DNA from: an uncultured Synechococcaceae cyanobacterium
Lineage (GTDB): Bacteria; Cyanobacteriota; Cyanobacteriia; PCC-6307; Cyanobiaceae
Assembly (NCBI GenBank): GCA_902634405.1
Contig: CACPJY010000002.1
Coordinates: forward strand, 62,001 to 126,000
Direction of reading: 5' to 3'
DNA length: 64,000 nucleotides
A program made the translations under genes and the position numbers. Below the pieces are notes generated by a model. The model saw only the letters and a list, made by a program, of their open reading frames with translations, did not search any database and was not told the origin of the DNA. Below are positions 1-8,632 of the stretch, one piece after another; position 1 is the stretch's first letter, and every line of letters starts with the position of its first letter.

Positions 1-293
1 GCTATTTAGGTTAAGCCAATTCAGTATCCCTTTTAATAGTTCAACTTAACATCCTTGTCCATTTTAACCTGCTTACTTCAATTAAAACCTTCATTCTCAT
101 AGTACTTTTACTCTTCCTTTTTTTTAATTCTCACTTTAGTTTCCTATTTATTAGTTGACTGAGCTGTTTTCCGCTGTTCAATCCTTTACTTTTGAATGTA
201 TCGATTAACTTGCAATTTTATTTTTTGAACTTATTATCTACCTGGATACGCTTTAAACAGCATCCCTTTATCTTTATCTTTAATTTTTTTCTA

Positions 294-611
294 ATGGCTT
301 TGTATACGTGGCTTAGCACCACGCCAAGAACGCCTCTTCTTAGTACCTTTTCTGCTGTCTTTGACGAACTTGGCCTGGTGGTTCTTCAAGATGCTTCAGG
401 AGAGCAGCAGCTCTATGCAGAAGAATCCCTAGGGAGAGGGCTTCCCCACTCTTCGAAAGTTAATGTTCTTGTTTCATGGACATCCGCATCTCGCTCCGAA
501 TGTCAGATTGAGGTAAGAAGTTCAGAGCCAATGTTAAAGAAGGGAACCAGGTGTGAGCAGATAGCAAATGCTTTACGAGATGTTGCTCCAGTTAGTGTTT
601 CTGTAAAATAA
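294..611 (+). CDS. Conserved small protein of unknown function
   Basis: I do not recognise a named domain. The open frame begins at 192, but the first 34 residues are rich in Phe and Asn and look like translated leader. The ATG at 294 (MALYTWLSTT) gives a 105-residue soluble protein of ordinary composition with no signal peptide or membrane segment, so I chose that start. It lies upstream of and in the same direction as the aldolase gene, separated by about 90 bases, so co-transcription is possible but not shown. The length and composition suggest a conserved picocyanobacterial protein, but this is inference. Confidence 0.6.
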   Translation: MALYTWLSTTPRTPLLSTFSAVFDELGLVVLQDASGEQQLYAEESLGRGLPHSSKVNVLVSWTSASRSECQIEVRSSEPMLKKGTRCEQIANALRDVAPVSVSVK

Positions 612-702
612 TATTTTTGTATATAAAAAAATTACTCTCTTGTGTATTTGAGATGGATTAGAATTTGCAAATTATTAGAATCCCATAATTTTATTTAAAT
701 TG

Positions 703-1377
703 ATGAAATCTTCTGTAGATCAGAAAATTATTCGAAAAGCTCTATTGTCTGCAGCTAGGAAAATGAATGATTCTGGAATTAACCAGGGCACATCAGGAAA
801 CCTCTCTGTTCGAATATCTGGTGGAATGTTAATCACCCCCAGTTCTGTTCCCTACAAGGATATGGTTGAGGATGATTTGATAGCATTAGATTTTAGTGGA
901 AAATTACTTAAAACTTATACTGGTGGAAAGTTACTAAAACCCTCTTCAGAATGGCAACTCCATGCTGATATTTTATCTAATAGGGCCGACGTAGATGTTG
1001 TTTTGCACTGTCATTCAATATATGCAACCGCGTTAGCTTGTCACAAGAGATCTATCCCTAGCTTTCACTATATGATTGCTGTTGCCGGTGGTGATGATAT
1101 TAAATGTGCTAATTATGCAACATTTGGAACATCTGAGCTTTCTAGAAATGCTGTTAAAGCTCTTAAAGGGCGCAAGGCATGCTTGTTAGAACATCATGGT
1201 CAAGTTTCATTAGGGAAAACTCCAATTGATGCTTTAAATCTTGCTATAGAAGTTGAGACCCTTGCACACATATATTTAGTGTCTTGTCAATTAGGTTGTC
1301 CACCAGAGTTAGGCTCTGTTGAGATGCAAAATGTTTTATCTAAATTCACACTATTGAATTATAAAAAAGATAATTGA
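703..1377 (+). CDS. Class II aldolase/adducin family protein (fuculose-phosphate aldolase type)
   Basis: A member of the zinc-dependent class II aldolase fold, which includes L-fuculose-1-phosphate aldolase, ribulose-phosphate 4-epimerase and methylthioribulose-1-phosphate dehydratase. Visible family features are GNLSVR near residue 32, the TPSS phosphate-binding segment, the metal-ligand motif HCHS near residue 102 and EHHG near residue 162. The length of about 224 residues is normal. The track begins at a TTG directly before an ATG; I take the ATG. The exact substrate cannot be read from the sequence. No sugar-catabolism genes flank it, so a role in carbohydrate salvage or methionine salvage stays open. 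Confidence 0.85.
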   Translation: MKSSVDQKIIRKALLSAARKMNDSGINQGTSGNLSVRISGGMLITPSSVPYKDMVEDDLIALDFSGKLLKTYTGGKLLKPSSEWQLHADILSNRADVDVVLHCHSIYATALACHKRSIPSFHYMIAVAGGDDIKCANYATFGTSELSRNAVKALKGRKACLLEHHGQVSLGKTPIDALNLAIEVETLAHIYLVSCQLGCPPELGSVEMQNVLSKFTLLNYKKDN

Positions 1378-1414
1378 GCTAAATATAAGGACAATAAATT
1401 GCTTATTTCTTATC

Positions 1415-2551
1415 CTAGCCCATTGCTTTTGCTCCTTTAATAGTAGTAAGACTTTCTGATTTTGAGTCCCATAATATGTAATCAAAACAATTTGGAATGT
1501 CTCCTAAACCTAAAACCTTAACTTCATTTAGGAGGTCTATATTTTTGTAATGACACTCTCTTAATTTGTAGTTAGGAATTCTTTCACAAAGATGATGAAT
1601 GCTATGAAAGGAGATATCTGCAAAAAACCAATTCAACCATCTAGGTATATCAAGATTACTGCTTCCTTCTACAGCAGCTTTCACATAGTTCCAGTTATTG
1701 CTGCCATGAGCATATGAATTATTGAAGTTATGTTGAACAAAGAATACACATATAAAGATTGCAGCTGATATAGTCATGACAATACTGTATGAACTCCAGA
1801 AAACTCCTGTACCTAACCACTTACTCATTAATAACCAACTTAGGATAACGAGAAAGTTGTTAGCGGTTAGGTCCAAAAATTCACCAGAAGTATACCAATA
1901 ATTTGATTTGTGTGATTTTATTCTCTCCACAATCCCTCGACTTTTCTCTACTGTTTTACTCTCTTCATTCTCAATCATATTTTTAATAAATAGATATATA
2001 AATTCAATTATACCTGCAGCTAAAGTTAATCTTGGCTTTATTATCAGGTAAAAGAATCCTCCTGGGAACAGCATTAATGGGTGTCGACTAATTGCATATA
2101 TTTTTTTATTTAGACTAGGAAGAGACTCGTAATCTTCAAGTGTTAATAATGCACTGGGACCGCGGTACTTGTCCCAATTGCCATTGTGTTTATGGTGAAA
2201 TGCATGACCTCTTGACCAGGGATGTTGAGGTATTGCGTTAAGCACACCTAGTAGAAATCCAACAGACTTATTTAGTGACGATGTTTTGAACAACGAGTTA
2301 TGACCACAGTCATGCATTAATGAGAATGTTCTTGAGGATAGAAGTATTAAAAAGAAAATTATAGGTCCAAGCTCTAAGGATTTAATTAAGGCCGAAGATG
2401 AAGTTCTGTTTACCCAATCTATTAAAAACCATAAGAACCCAACTGGAATAATAGTAGAGATTATTTGCCAGGTTGCCCTAGCGTCACTTCTACCTAGGTA
2501 GGGTGCTATGACGAAGTCTGATCTTCGTATTTCTTTTTTATTTGTCTTCAC
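1415..2551 (-). CDS. Membrane fatty acid desaturase
   Basis: An integral membrane di-iron desaturase that introduces a double bond into acyl chains of membrane lipids. The three histidine boxes are visible: HDCGH near residue 81, HAFHHKH near residue 116 and HSIHHL near residue 317. Hydrophobic stretches precede box one and surround residues 230-275. The length of 378 residues fits the plant/cyanobacterial type family. Translation starts at a GTG. It is convergent with the aldolase gene. Regiospecificity (delta-9, -12 or -15) cannot be assigned by eye, and a carotenoid-modifying relative cannot be fully excluded. Confidence 0.85.
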   Translation of the reverse strand: MKTNKKEIRRSDFVIAPYLGRSDARATWQIISTIIPVGFLWFLIDWVNRTSSSALIKSLELGPIIFFLILLSSRTFSLMHDCGHNSLFKTSSLNKSVGFLLGVLNAIPQHPWSRGHAFHHKHNGNWDKYRGPSALLTLEDYESLPSLNKKIYAISRHPLMLFPGGFFYLIIKPRLTLAAGIIEFIYLFIKNMIENEESKTVEKSRGIVERIKSHKSNYWYTSGEFLDLTANNFLVILSWLLMSKWLGTGVFWSSYSIVMTISAAIFICVFFVQHNFNNSYAHGSNNWNYVKAAVEGSSNLDIPRWLNWFFADISFHSIHHLCERIPNYKLRECHYKNIDLLNEVKVLGLGDIPNCFDYILWDSKSESLTTIKGAKAMG

Positions 2552-2646
2552 ATTGATTTTGCTATTTGGCTTTATGACATGAGTCTATCTTCTTTCACCT
2601 GTTGAAGTTATTCCTTTTGGCTAAATGAAGTGAAGTTGAGTTTCGA

Positions 2647-2892
2647 TTATAGGACTTGAATAACTTCGCTGACTTCTGGAATGGACTCGATCAGTTTTCT
2701 TTCTATTCCCATTTTGAGAGTCATAGTGCTACTTGGGCAGCTCCCACAGGCTCCTTGAAGACGGACTTTGACAACCGGACCATCAATTTCTACAACTTCT
2801 ACATTCCCTCCATCAGCCAGGAGAAACGGCCGAAGTTCATCTAGAACTTTCTCGACATTCTCCGTTGTCAGGGCCATTGTTTCGGTGCTCAT
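2647..2892 (-). CDS. NifU-like Fe-S cluster scaffold domain protein
   Basis: An 81-residue protein that consists only of the NifU C-terminal domain. This domain holds a transient Fe-S cluster through the CxxC pair and passes it to apoproteins. The key motif CGSCPSS is visible around residue 49, inside the family signature [16 protein letters not shown]. The length matches the stand-alone Nfu proteins that are the main Fe-S scaffolds of cyanobacteria. It is divergent from mqo, and the roughly 90-base gap holds both promoters. Function is assigned from established knowledge of the family. Confidence 0.93.
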   Translation of the reverse strand: MSTETMALTTENVEKVLDELRPFLLADGGNVEVVEIDGPVVKVRLQGACGSCPSSTMTLKMGIERKLIESIPEVSEVIQVL

Positions 2893-2983
2893 AAGTTTTT
2901 AATGTGTGTTCTTATCCGTATACCCTAGAGAATTAACTCACAATTTGACCAATTAGGTTTGTCATTATTGGGGTTTTACTGTT

Positions 2984-4450
2984 TTGTATTCAGAATATGA
3001 CGCTGTCCTTATAGGCGCAGGCATTATGAGTGGCACCTTGGCCACTTTGCTTCAAGCTCTTAATGAAGAGGTGAATATTCTCGTGGTTGAACGATTAGAA
3101 ACAACAGGTCTAGAGAGCAGTGCTTCAGAAAACAACGCAGGTACTGGCCATGCCGCTAATTGTGAGTTGAATTACACGCCATGGCTGGGAGATGGGAAGG
3201 TATCTATTTCAAAGGCTCTAGCAATTAATCATTCGTTTGAGAGGAGTTTGGAATTCTGGTCTTCTTTAACCTCTCAAGGAATTCTTAATCCGCAATCCTT
3301 TCTTCATTCATTGCCTCATATCAGCTTGGTTAGAGGAGATTCTCATATTGCCTTTCTTAAACAGCGTTATGAACAGTTGTCTGAAATTCCTGCCTTTTCA
3401 GGAATGAGATGGTCTATGGACCGTAAAGAACTTTTTGATTGGATGCCTTTGGTTTTAGAGGGCCGAGATCTATCAGAATCTATAGCCGCTACTCGTGTTG
3501 AGAGAGGCACTGACATTGATTTTGGTTCTCTTACTGAGGGCTATTTTCAATCACTTAAAAGAAAAGACTCTTTTCAAACAAGCTTCCTTACCGAAGTTGT
3601 TGACCTTCGTAGAAAGCACAAATCAGGTTGGGAAATCGATTTGAAGGGACCTGATTTCACTAGGTCAGTCACTACTCCTTTTGTTTTTATTGGAGCAGGA
3701 GGGGGTGCTCTCCCATTGCTGCAGAAATCACAGATTCCAGAAGGCTATGGTTACGCTGGTTTTCCTGTAAGTGGGCAGTGGCTAGTTTGCTCTGACAAAG
3801 AGTTATCTAAAAGGCACCATGCCAAGGTTTATGGGAAGGCTAAACTGGGCTCTCCACCAATGTCCCTTCCTCATTTAGATACGCGTTGGATTAGAGGGGA
3901 AAGATCACTGCTTTTTGGTCCTTTCGCAGGTTTTAGTAGTAAGTTCTTAAAGAATGGATCTTACTTTGACCTTTTTCGTTCAATTAGTACTAATAACATC
4001 AATTCAATATTCAATGTAGGCTTAGAGAATCTTGATTTAGTTACGTATTTATTGAAACAAATTCTACAAAATCAAGAAGATAAAATGAAAGATTTGTACG
4101 AATTTTTCCCTAAAGCAAACTCTAAAGAGTGGCAAGTTAAGACAGCTGGTCAACGTGTTCAAATAATTAAAGAAGGAGCTTTAAAGATGGGTACAGAGGT
4201 TGTCACCGCTAAGGATGGCTCATTAGCAGCATTGCTGGGCGCTTCACCAGGTGCAAGTACTGCTGTATCAATAATGCTAGAGGTGTTGGAGAAGTGTTGG
4301 CCCGATCAATTCTTTAGTAATAGCTGGCAAGAGAGGCTTTCCAGCCTATTCCCTAGTTTTGGTAAGGACTTGAACTTGGATAGTGATTTATTGCAAAGGA
4401 CACGGGACCGGTCGAATGCTTGCTTAGGCTTGCTAGTGGAAAACGAATGA
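2984..4450 (+). CDS. mqo: Malate:quinone oxidoreductase
   Basis: A peripheral membrane FAD enzyme that oxidises malate to oxaloacetate and passes electrons to the quinone pool. The N-terminal dinucleotide-binding motif GAGIMSGTL is at residues 12-20, and the family segment NNAGTGHAANCELNYTP follows near residue 50. The C-terminal part carries GASPGASTA. The length of 488 residues is typical. The frame opens with a TTG; no better start lies upstream before the leader of the divergent NifU-like gene. It is followed after 77 bases by lepA in the same direction. Confidence 0.93.
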   Translation: MYSEYDAVLIGAGIMSGTLATLLQALNEEVNILVVERLETTGLESSASENNAGTGHAANCELNYTPWLGDGKVSISKALAINHSFERSLEFWSSLTSQGILNPQSFLHSLPHISLVRGDSHIAFLKQRYEQLSEIPAFSGMRWSMDRKELFDWMPLVLEGRDLSESIAATRVERGTDIDFGSLTEGYFQSLKRKDSFQTSFLTEVVDLRRKHKSGWEIDLKGPDFTRSVTTPFVFIGAGGGALPLLQKSQIPEGYGYAGFPVSGQWLVCSDKELSKRHHAKVYGKAKLGSPPMSLPHLDTRWIRGERSLLFGPFAGFSSKFLKNGSYFDLFRSISTNNINSIFNVGLENLDLVTYLLKQILQNQEDKMKDLYEFFPKANSKEWQVKTAGQRVQIIKEGALKMGTEVVTAKDGSLAALLGASPGASTAVSIMLEVLEKCWPDQFFSNSWQERLSSLFPSFGKDLNLDSDLLQRTRDRSNACLGLLVENE

Positions 4451-4527
4451 TGTTTTGTCATAGTGTCTGAGAGTTTTAATATCTAATTGATGAATCTGAA
4501 GTACTTGAGCTTGGAATTAAGTTTCTT

Positions 4528-6336
4528 ATGACTGATGTTCCCGTAACCCGCTTGAGGAATTTTTGCATTATTGCTCATATTGACCATGGCAAGTCCACTC
4601 TTGCTGACAGGCTTCTTCAGGACACAGGAACTGTTGCTGGTCGGGATATGCAGGAACAGTTCTTGGACAATATGGATTTAGAAAGGGAACGCGGAATAAC
4701 TATTAAGCTTCAGGCCGCTCGTATGAATTACAAATCTAAGGAAGGGGAGGAGTATGTTTTGAATTTAATCGACACCCCAGGTCATGTAGATTTTTCTTAT
4801 GAGGTCAGTCGATCTTTGCAAGCATGTGAAGGTGCTCTTTTGGTTGTTGATGCAAGTCAGGGGGTGGAAGCTCAAACTTTAGCGAATGTGTATCTTGCTT
4901 TAGAAAATGATTTGGAAATAATTCCAGTACTTAATAAAATTGACTTACCTGGCTCAGATCCAGAGAGAATTAAAAAAGAGATTGAGTCAATAATAGGCTT
5001 GGACACCTCTAAAGCAATATCTTGCTCGGCAAAGACTGGCCTTGGCATCCCCGATATTTTACAGGCTGTTGTTGACCGTATTCCGTCTCCCAAAGATTTA
5101 ATTAAAGAGCCAACAAAGGCACTTATTTTTGACTCTTACTATGATCCATATAGAGGTGTTGTTGTTTATTTTAGAGTTGTAACTGGACGAATAGGAATTA
5201 AGGATAAAGTATTACTTATGGCAAGTAAGAAAAGTTATGAGCTTGACGAGATCGGTGTTATGGCTCCTAATCAAATTAAGGTCGATGAATTGCATGCTGG
5301 AGAGGTTGGATATTTGGCAGCTTCAATTAAATCAGTTGCAGATGCAAGAGTCGGTGACACAATCACACTATTAAATAGGCAAGCTCAGGAACCTTTGCCA
5401 GGTTATACAGAGGCAAAGCCTATGGTCTTTTGTGGTTTATTTCCTACTGATGCTGATCAATATCCAGACCTGAGAGAAGCACTTCAAAAACTTCAGCTTT
5501 CAGATGCAGCATTGAAGTATGAGCCTGAAACAAGTAGCGCAATGGGGTTTGGGTTTCGATGTGGATTTTTAGGTTTATTGCATATGGAAATTGTTCAGGA
5601 GAGGTTGGAAAGAGAATATGATTTAGATTTAATAGTCACTGCTCCTTCGGTTATATATAAGATTAATTTGATTAATGGAGAAACATTAATGGTTGATAAC
5701 CCTGCGACATTACCGGACCCTCAGTCTCGTGAGTCTATAGAAGAACCATATGTTCGCTTGGAAATTTATGCACCAAATGAATATAACGGCACACTCATGG
5801 GTCTTTGTCAGGAGCGGAGGGGTGATTTTTTGGATATGAAATATATTACTCAAGAAAGAGTTACTCTTATATATGAACTTCCACTTGCAGAGGTTGTAAC
5901 TGACTTCTTTGATCAAATGAAAAGTAGAACAAAAGGTTATGCCTCTATGGAATACCACATAATTGGCTATAGAAAAAATGATTTAGTAAGGTTAGATGTA
6001 CTTATAAATTATGAGAAAGCTGATCCATTGACAACAATTGTACATAAAGAAAAAGCCTATGGAATTGGTAAAGCTTTGGTGGAAAAATTAAAGGAATTAA
6101 TTCCAAGGCAACAATTCAAAATACCATTGCAAGCCTCTATAGGTAGTAGGATTATTGCAAGTGAAAGTATTAGTGCTATGCGTAAAGATGTATTGGCTAA
6201 GTGTTATGGAGGAGATATATCAAGGAAAAAGAAACTTTTAAAGAAGCAGGCAAAGGGTAAGAAAAGAATGAAAGCAATGGGTAAGGTTGATGTCCCTCAA
6301 GATGCTTTCATGGCAGTTTTGAAGCTTAATCAGTAG
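4528..6336 (+). CDS. lepA: Elongation factor 4 (LepA), ribosome back-translocase GTPase
   Basis: A translational GTPase that acts on stalled or mistranslocated ribosomes. G1 is AHIDHGKST near residue 16, followed by [18 protein letters not shown] and the C-terminal family-specific domain with [16 protein letters not shown], which distinguishes it from EF-G. The length of 602 residues is normal for the family. It starts with ATG downstream of mqo. All expected motifs are intact. Confidence 0.97.
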   Translation: MTDVPVTRLRNFCIIAHIDHGKSTLADRLLQDTGTVAGRDMQEQFLDNMDLERERGITIKLQAARMNYKSKEGEEYVLNLIDTPGHVDFSYEVSRSLQACEGALLVVDASQGVEAQTLANVYLALENDLEIIPVLNKIDLPGSDPERIKKEIESIIGLDTSKAISCSAKTGLGIPDILQAVVDRIPSPKDLIKEPTKALIFDSYYDPYRGVVVYFRVVTGRIGIKDKVLLMASKKSYELDEIGVMAPNQIKVDELHAGEVGYLAASIKSVADARVGDTITLLNRQAQEPLPGYTEAKPMVFCGLFPTDADQYPDLREALQKLQLSDAALKYEPETSSAMGFGFRCGFLGLLHMEIVQERLEREYDLDLIVTAPSVIYKINLINGETLMVDNPATLPDPQSRESIEEPYVRLEIYAPNEYNGTLMGLCQERRGDFLDMKYITQERVTLIYELPLAEVVTDFFDQMKSRTKGYASMEYHIIGYRKNDLVRLDVLINYEKADPLTTIVHKEKAYGIGKALVEKLKELIPRQQFKIPLQASIGSRIIASESISAMRKDVLAKCYGGDISRKKKLLKKQAKGKKRMKAMGKVDVPQDAFMAVLKLNQ

Positions 6337-6377
6337 AAAGCTTGCCTGTTTTATTGTTCCATCGTACTAATCTCTTT

Positions 6378-6560
6378 TCAAGATTTTAATTCCTTGTTGG
6401 AGTAGTTTGTATTTGTTATATTAATTATAGAATTAAGGTAAGCGGTTTCTTTATTGTCAGCTGACTTTTTCAAAGTAGTCCATACAAGAGCTGAGATGAT
6501 TAACACTCCTAGAGTGATTGTCAGTTCCCCTACTGTGAGACCGGTGTTTTGTGAGTTCAT
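6378..6560 (-). CDS. Small prepilin-like membrane protein
   Basis: The track starts 15 residues upstream, but MNSQNTGLTVGELTI from the ATG at 6560 is the plausible start, giving 60 residues. The segment G-LTVGEL followed by about 18 hydrophobic residues (TITLGVLIISALVW) resembles a type IV prepilin leader: a short polar N-terminus, a Gly at the cleavage site and a Glu at +5, then a membrane helix. The rest is a short polar tail, far shorter than a real pilin. It could instead be a simple single-pass membrane peptide. It is convergent with lepA and divergent from the permease. Confidence 0.6.
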   Translation of the reverse strand: MNSQNTGLTVGELTITLGVLIISALVWTTLKKSADNKETAYLNSIINITNTNYSNKELKS

Positions 6561-6645
6561 TTTTCGTTTTGTGTGCCAGATCGAATATTCGGATCGGCTA
6601 ATCATTTTTATCCTATAGGCTTACTTTTGTATTTGTCACTAACTG

Positions 6646-7518
6646 TTGATTTTTTTATCTTTGGATAACTTGAATAGATCTAGGCCTCTTTCCTATCAAA
6701 TGGCAAGTTGGGGTTTGATTATTTTGCTGGCCTATCTGATTATTGCCTTGATAACGCCTTTTCTTGTTTCCCTAGATTTCTTACCTGACCCAAATTTAGG
6801 TATTGATAATAATATATATGAGCCACCTTCGTTAAAGCATTTGTGCGGTACAGATCGTCTTGGTAGAGACGTATGCGTACGCACTCTACAGGCTTCAAGC
6901 GTGGCTCTCCAGGTGGTTTTTTTGGCAATAATCTTTGCACTACTTGTTGGAGTCCCTTTAGGGATTTCTAGTGGATATTTAGGAGGTTTTGTAGATAGAT
7001 TATTGGTTCTTGTCATGGATACAATTTACACTTTGCCAGTACTTTTAATTTCTGTAGTCCTTGCCTTCTTGATAGGTAGAGGTATAATTAATGCAGCTAT
7101 TGCTCTATGTGTCGTTTATATTCCTCAGTATTTTCGTGTTGTGCGTAATCAGACTGTTCAAGTTAAATCTGAGCCGTATGTTGATGCTGCCAGATCTATA
7201 GGAGCAGGATCATTTTGGATTATGAGAAGATATCTAGTGAGAAATGTAATCACTTCTATACCTGTTTTAGTTTCTTTGAATGCTGCTGATGCTGTTTTAG
7301 TTCTAGGAGGCCTTGGTTTCCTAGGTTTAGGTCTCCCAGAAACAATACCTGAATGGGGTAGCGATTTGAATATGGCTTTAACAGCTGTCCCAACAGGGAT
7401 TTGGTGGACAGCTCTTTATCCAGGCCTTGCTATGTTTGGTTTAGTACTTGGACTTTCGTTCCTCGGAGAAGGCCTGGAGGTTTGGCTTAGTGGTAACAGT
7501 GACCGCTCAATTAGATAA
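6646..7518 (+). CDS. ABC transporter permease, dipeptide/oligopeptide type (DppC/OppC-like)
   Basis: Inner-membrane permease subunit of a peptide/nickel-type ABC importer. Features are a first membrane helix near residues 22-40, the periplasmic segment CGTDRLGRDV, four or five further helices, and the cytoplasmic EAA-like loop DAARSIGAGSFWIMRRY that contacts the ATPase. The length of 290 residues is normal for DppC. The frame opens with TTG; a later start close to MASWGLI would leave the first helix intact. No partner permease, ATPase or binding protein is adjacent, so the other subunits must be encoded elsewhere. Confidence 0.88.
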   Translation: MIFLSLDNLNRSRPLSYQMASWGLIILLAYLIIALITPFLVSLDFLPDPNLGIDNNIYEPPSLKHLCGTDRLGRDVCVRTLQASSVALQVVFLAIIFALLVGVPLGISSGYLGGFVDRLLVLVMDTIYTLPVLLISVVLAFLIGRGIINAAIALCVVYIPQYFRVVRNQTVQVKSEPYVDAARSIGAGSFWIMRRYLVRNVITSIPVLVSLNAADAVLVLGGLGFLGLGLPETIPEWGSDLNMALTAVPTGIWWTALYPGLAMFGLVLGLSFLGEGLEVWLSGNSDRSIR

Positions 7519-7561
7519 GAGATATTAGTACCAGGAAATATATTTATTTTTCAACTACTGA

Positions 7562-8251
7562 TTAGTATTTAAGTTTAATATTTCTTGGTAGGTCCTCCAA
7601 TATTTCACCTTTCTCATCTATCTCTGGATAACTTTTTCCTTTTTGATTGCACCATTGAGCTATTTCAGGGTATGTCCACTCGAAAAGGCGTTCTTTATAT
7701 AGATTTGGATCAAGGCCTTCTCCTGATATTGGAATGATCCCCTTACGTTGTCGCTGACTTAGTGCTTCAAAGAGAAGTATTGCAGTGGCTACAGATACAT
7801 TTAAAGATTGAACCATTCCGCGCATCGGTATGAAAATAGATTCATCCACCATGCTTATAGCTATATCACTGAGACCCCATTTTTCTGTACCTATAACAAA
7901 TGCAGTAGGCTTAGTAAAGTCACAATGTCTGAAATCTTTAGAGGTTTTAGATAAATTTGTTCCATATATATAGAAACCTTTCTGCTTAAGATTTCTTATT
8001 GCTTCATTGATATTTTTATGATCGTTTAATTTAACCCATTTTTGGCTACCTTGCGCAGTACTGTTAAATGTTCTCGTTTTATCTTCTTTTTGAATGGCAT
8101 TTGCTTCAAGTACTCCTACAGCATCACATGTGCGTAGAATTGCTGAAAGATTGTGGGGTTTATCAACATTCTCAAGTAATACAGTCAGGTCAGCCATTCT
8201 GCAGTCAAGAATGGATTTAAGTCTTTCAAATCTTCTAGGTAATACTGGCAT
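7562..8251 (-). CDS. trmH: tRNA (guanosine-2'-O-)-methyltransferase, SpoU family
   Basis: A SPOUT-fold methyltransferase that 2'-O-methylates G18 in the D-loop of tRNAs. The three SpoU motifs are visible: ENVDKPHNLSAILRTCDA near residue 27, FVIGTEKWGLSD near residue 138, and IPMRGMVQSLNVSVATAILLFE near residue 157. The length of 229 residues matches TrmH, including the C-terminal extension. The start overlaps by two bases the start codon of a divergent alkyltransferase-like gene, so the two share a very compact divergent promoter region. Confidence 0.92.
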   Translation of the reverse strand: MPVLPRRFERLKSILDCRMADLTVLLENVDKPHNLSAILRTCDAVGVLEANAIQKEDKTRTFNSTAQGSQKWVKLNDHKNINEAIRNLKQKGFYIYGTNLSKTSKDFRHCDFTKPTAFVIGTEKWGLSDIAISMVDESIFIPMRGMVQSLNVSVATAILLFEALSQRQRKGIIPISGEGLDPNLYKERLFEWTYPEIAQWCNQKGKSYPEIDEKGEILEDLPRNIKLKY

Positions 8252-8627
8252 GAGAGCTATTGGGTCATTTTATGAAAGGGCTTTAAAGGCAGTTTCTTTA
8301 ATTCTATTTGGGAACTTGGCACCTTATGCTCAGATTGCAGATTTAACAGGCGAATACGTATCTGAAAGGAAAGTCGGCTGTGCCTTAAGCCGGCTGATAC
8401 TTTCATTAAACGCTCCATGGCATCATGTATTCATTGCTAAAGGACTTGTCTCTAGATTTGTTAGTTGTGTAGGCTCTGATTCGATGCAAAGAGACTTATT
8501 GATTTCAGAAGGGATTGAAGTTGATTCTGGCTTTAGATTGACGTTTCATAAGTATCTTTGCTTTCACCCTTATACTATCCAAACTCCTTTTATTTGCATA
8601 ACAATTTCCTTTATCTGTTATAAATAA
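8250..8627 (+). CDS. Alkyltransferase-like (ATL/MGMT-family) DNA-binding protein, possibly degenerating
   Basis: The track shows this as the tail of a 177-residue frame antisense to trmH, but the part from the ATG at 8250 is a gene of 125 residues. It follows the O6-alkylguanine-DNA alkyltransferase C-terminal fold: FYERALKAV at residue 7, then YAQIADLTG, a helix-turn-helix segment VGCALSRL, and NAPWHHV where methyltransferases have PCHRV. Trp in place of the catalytic Cys is the hallmark of ATL proteins, which flag alkylated bases for repair. HH in place of HR and an atypical hydrophobic C-terminus suggest divergence or decay. Confidence 0.6.
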   Translation: MRAIGSFYERALKAVSLILFGNLAPYAQIADLTGEYVSERKVGCALSRLILSLNAPWHHVFIAKGLVSRFVSCVGSDSMQRDLLISEGIEVDSGFRLTFHKYLCFHPYTIQTPFICITISFICYK

Positions 8628-8632
8628 GAGTC

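Noticed and set aside
2656-2844. 62-residue frame opposite the NifU-like gene
   Set aside because: Pure antisense shadow of a well-conserved gene; the same holds for the track lines inside lepA, the permease, the PBP, the integrase and futA.
8094-8249. N-terminal part of the 177-residue frame
   Set aside because: It is the antisense shadow of trmH; only the part from 8250 on is taken as a gene.
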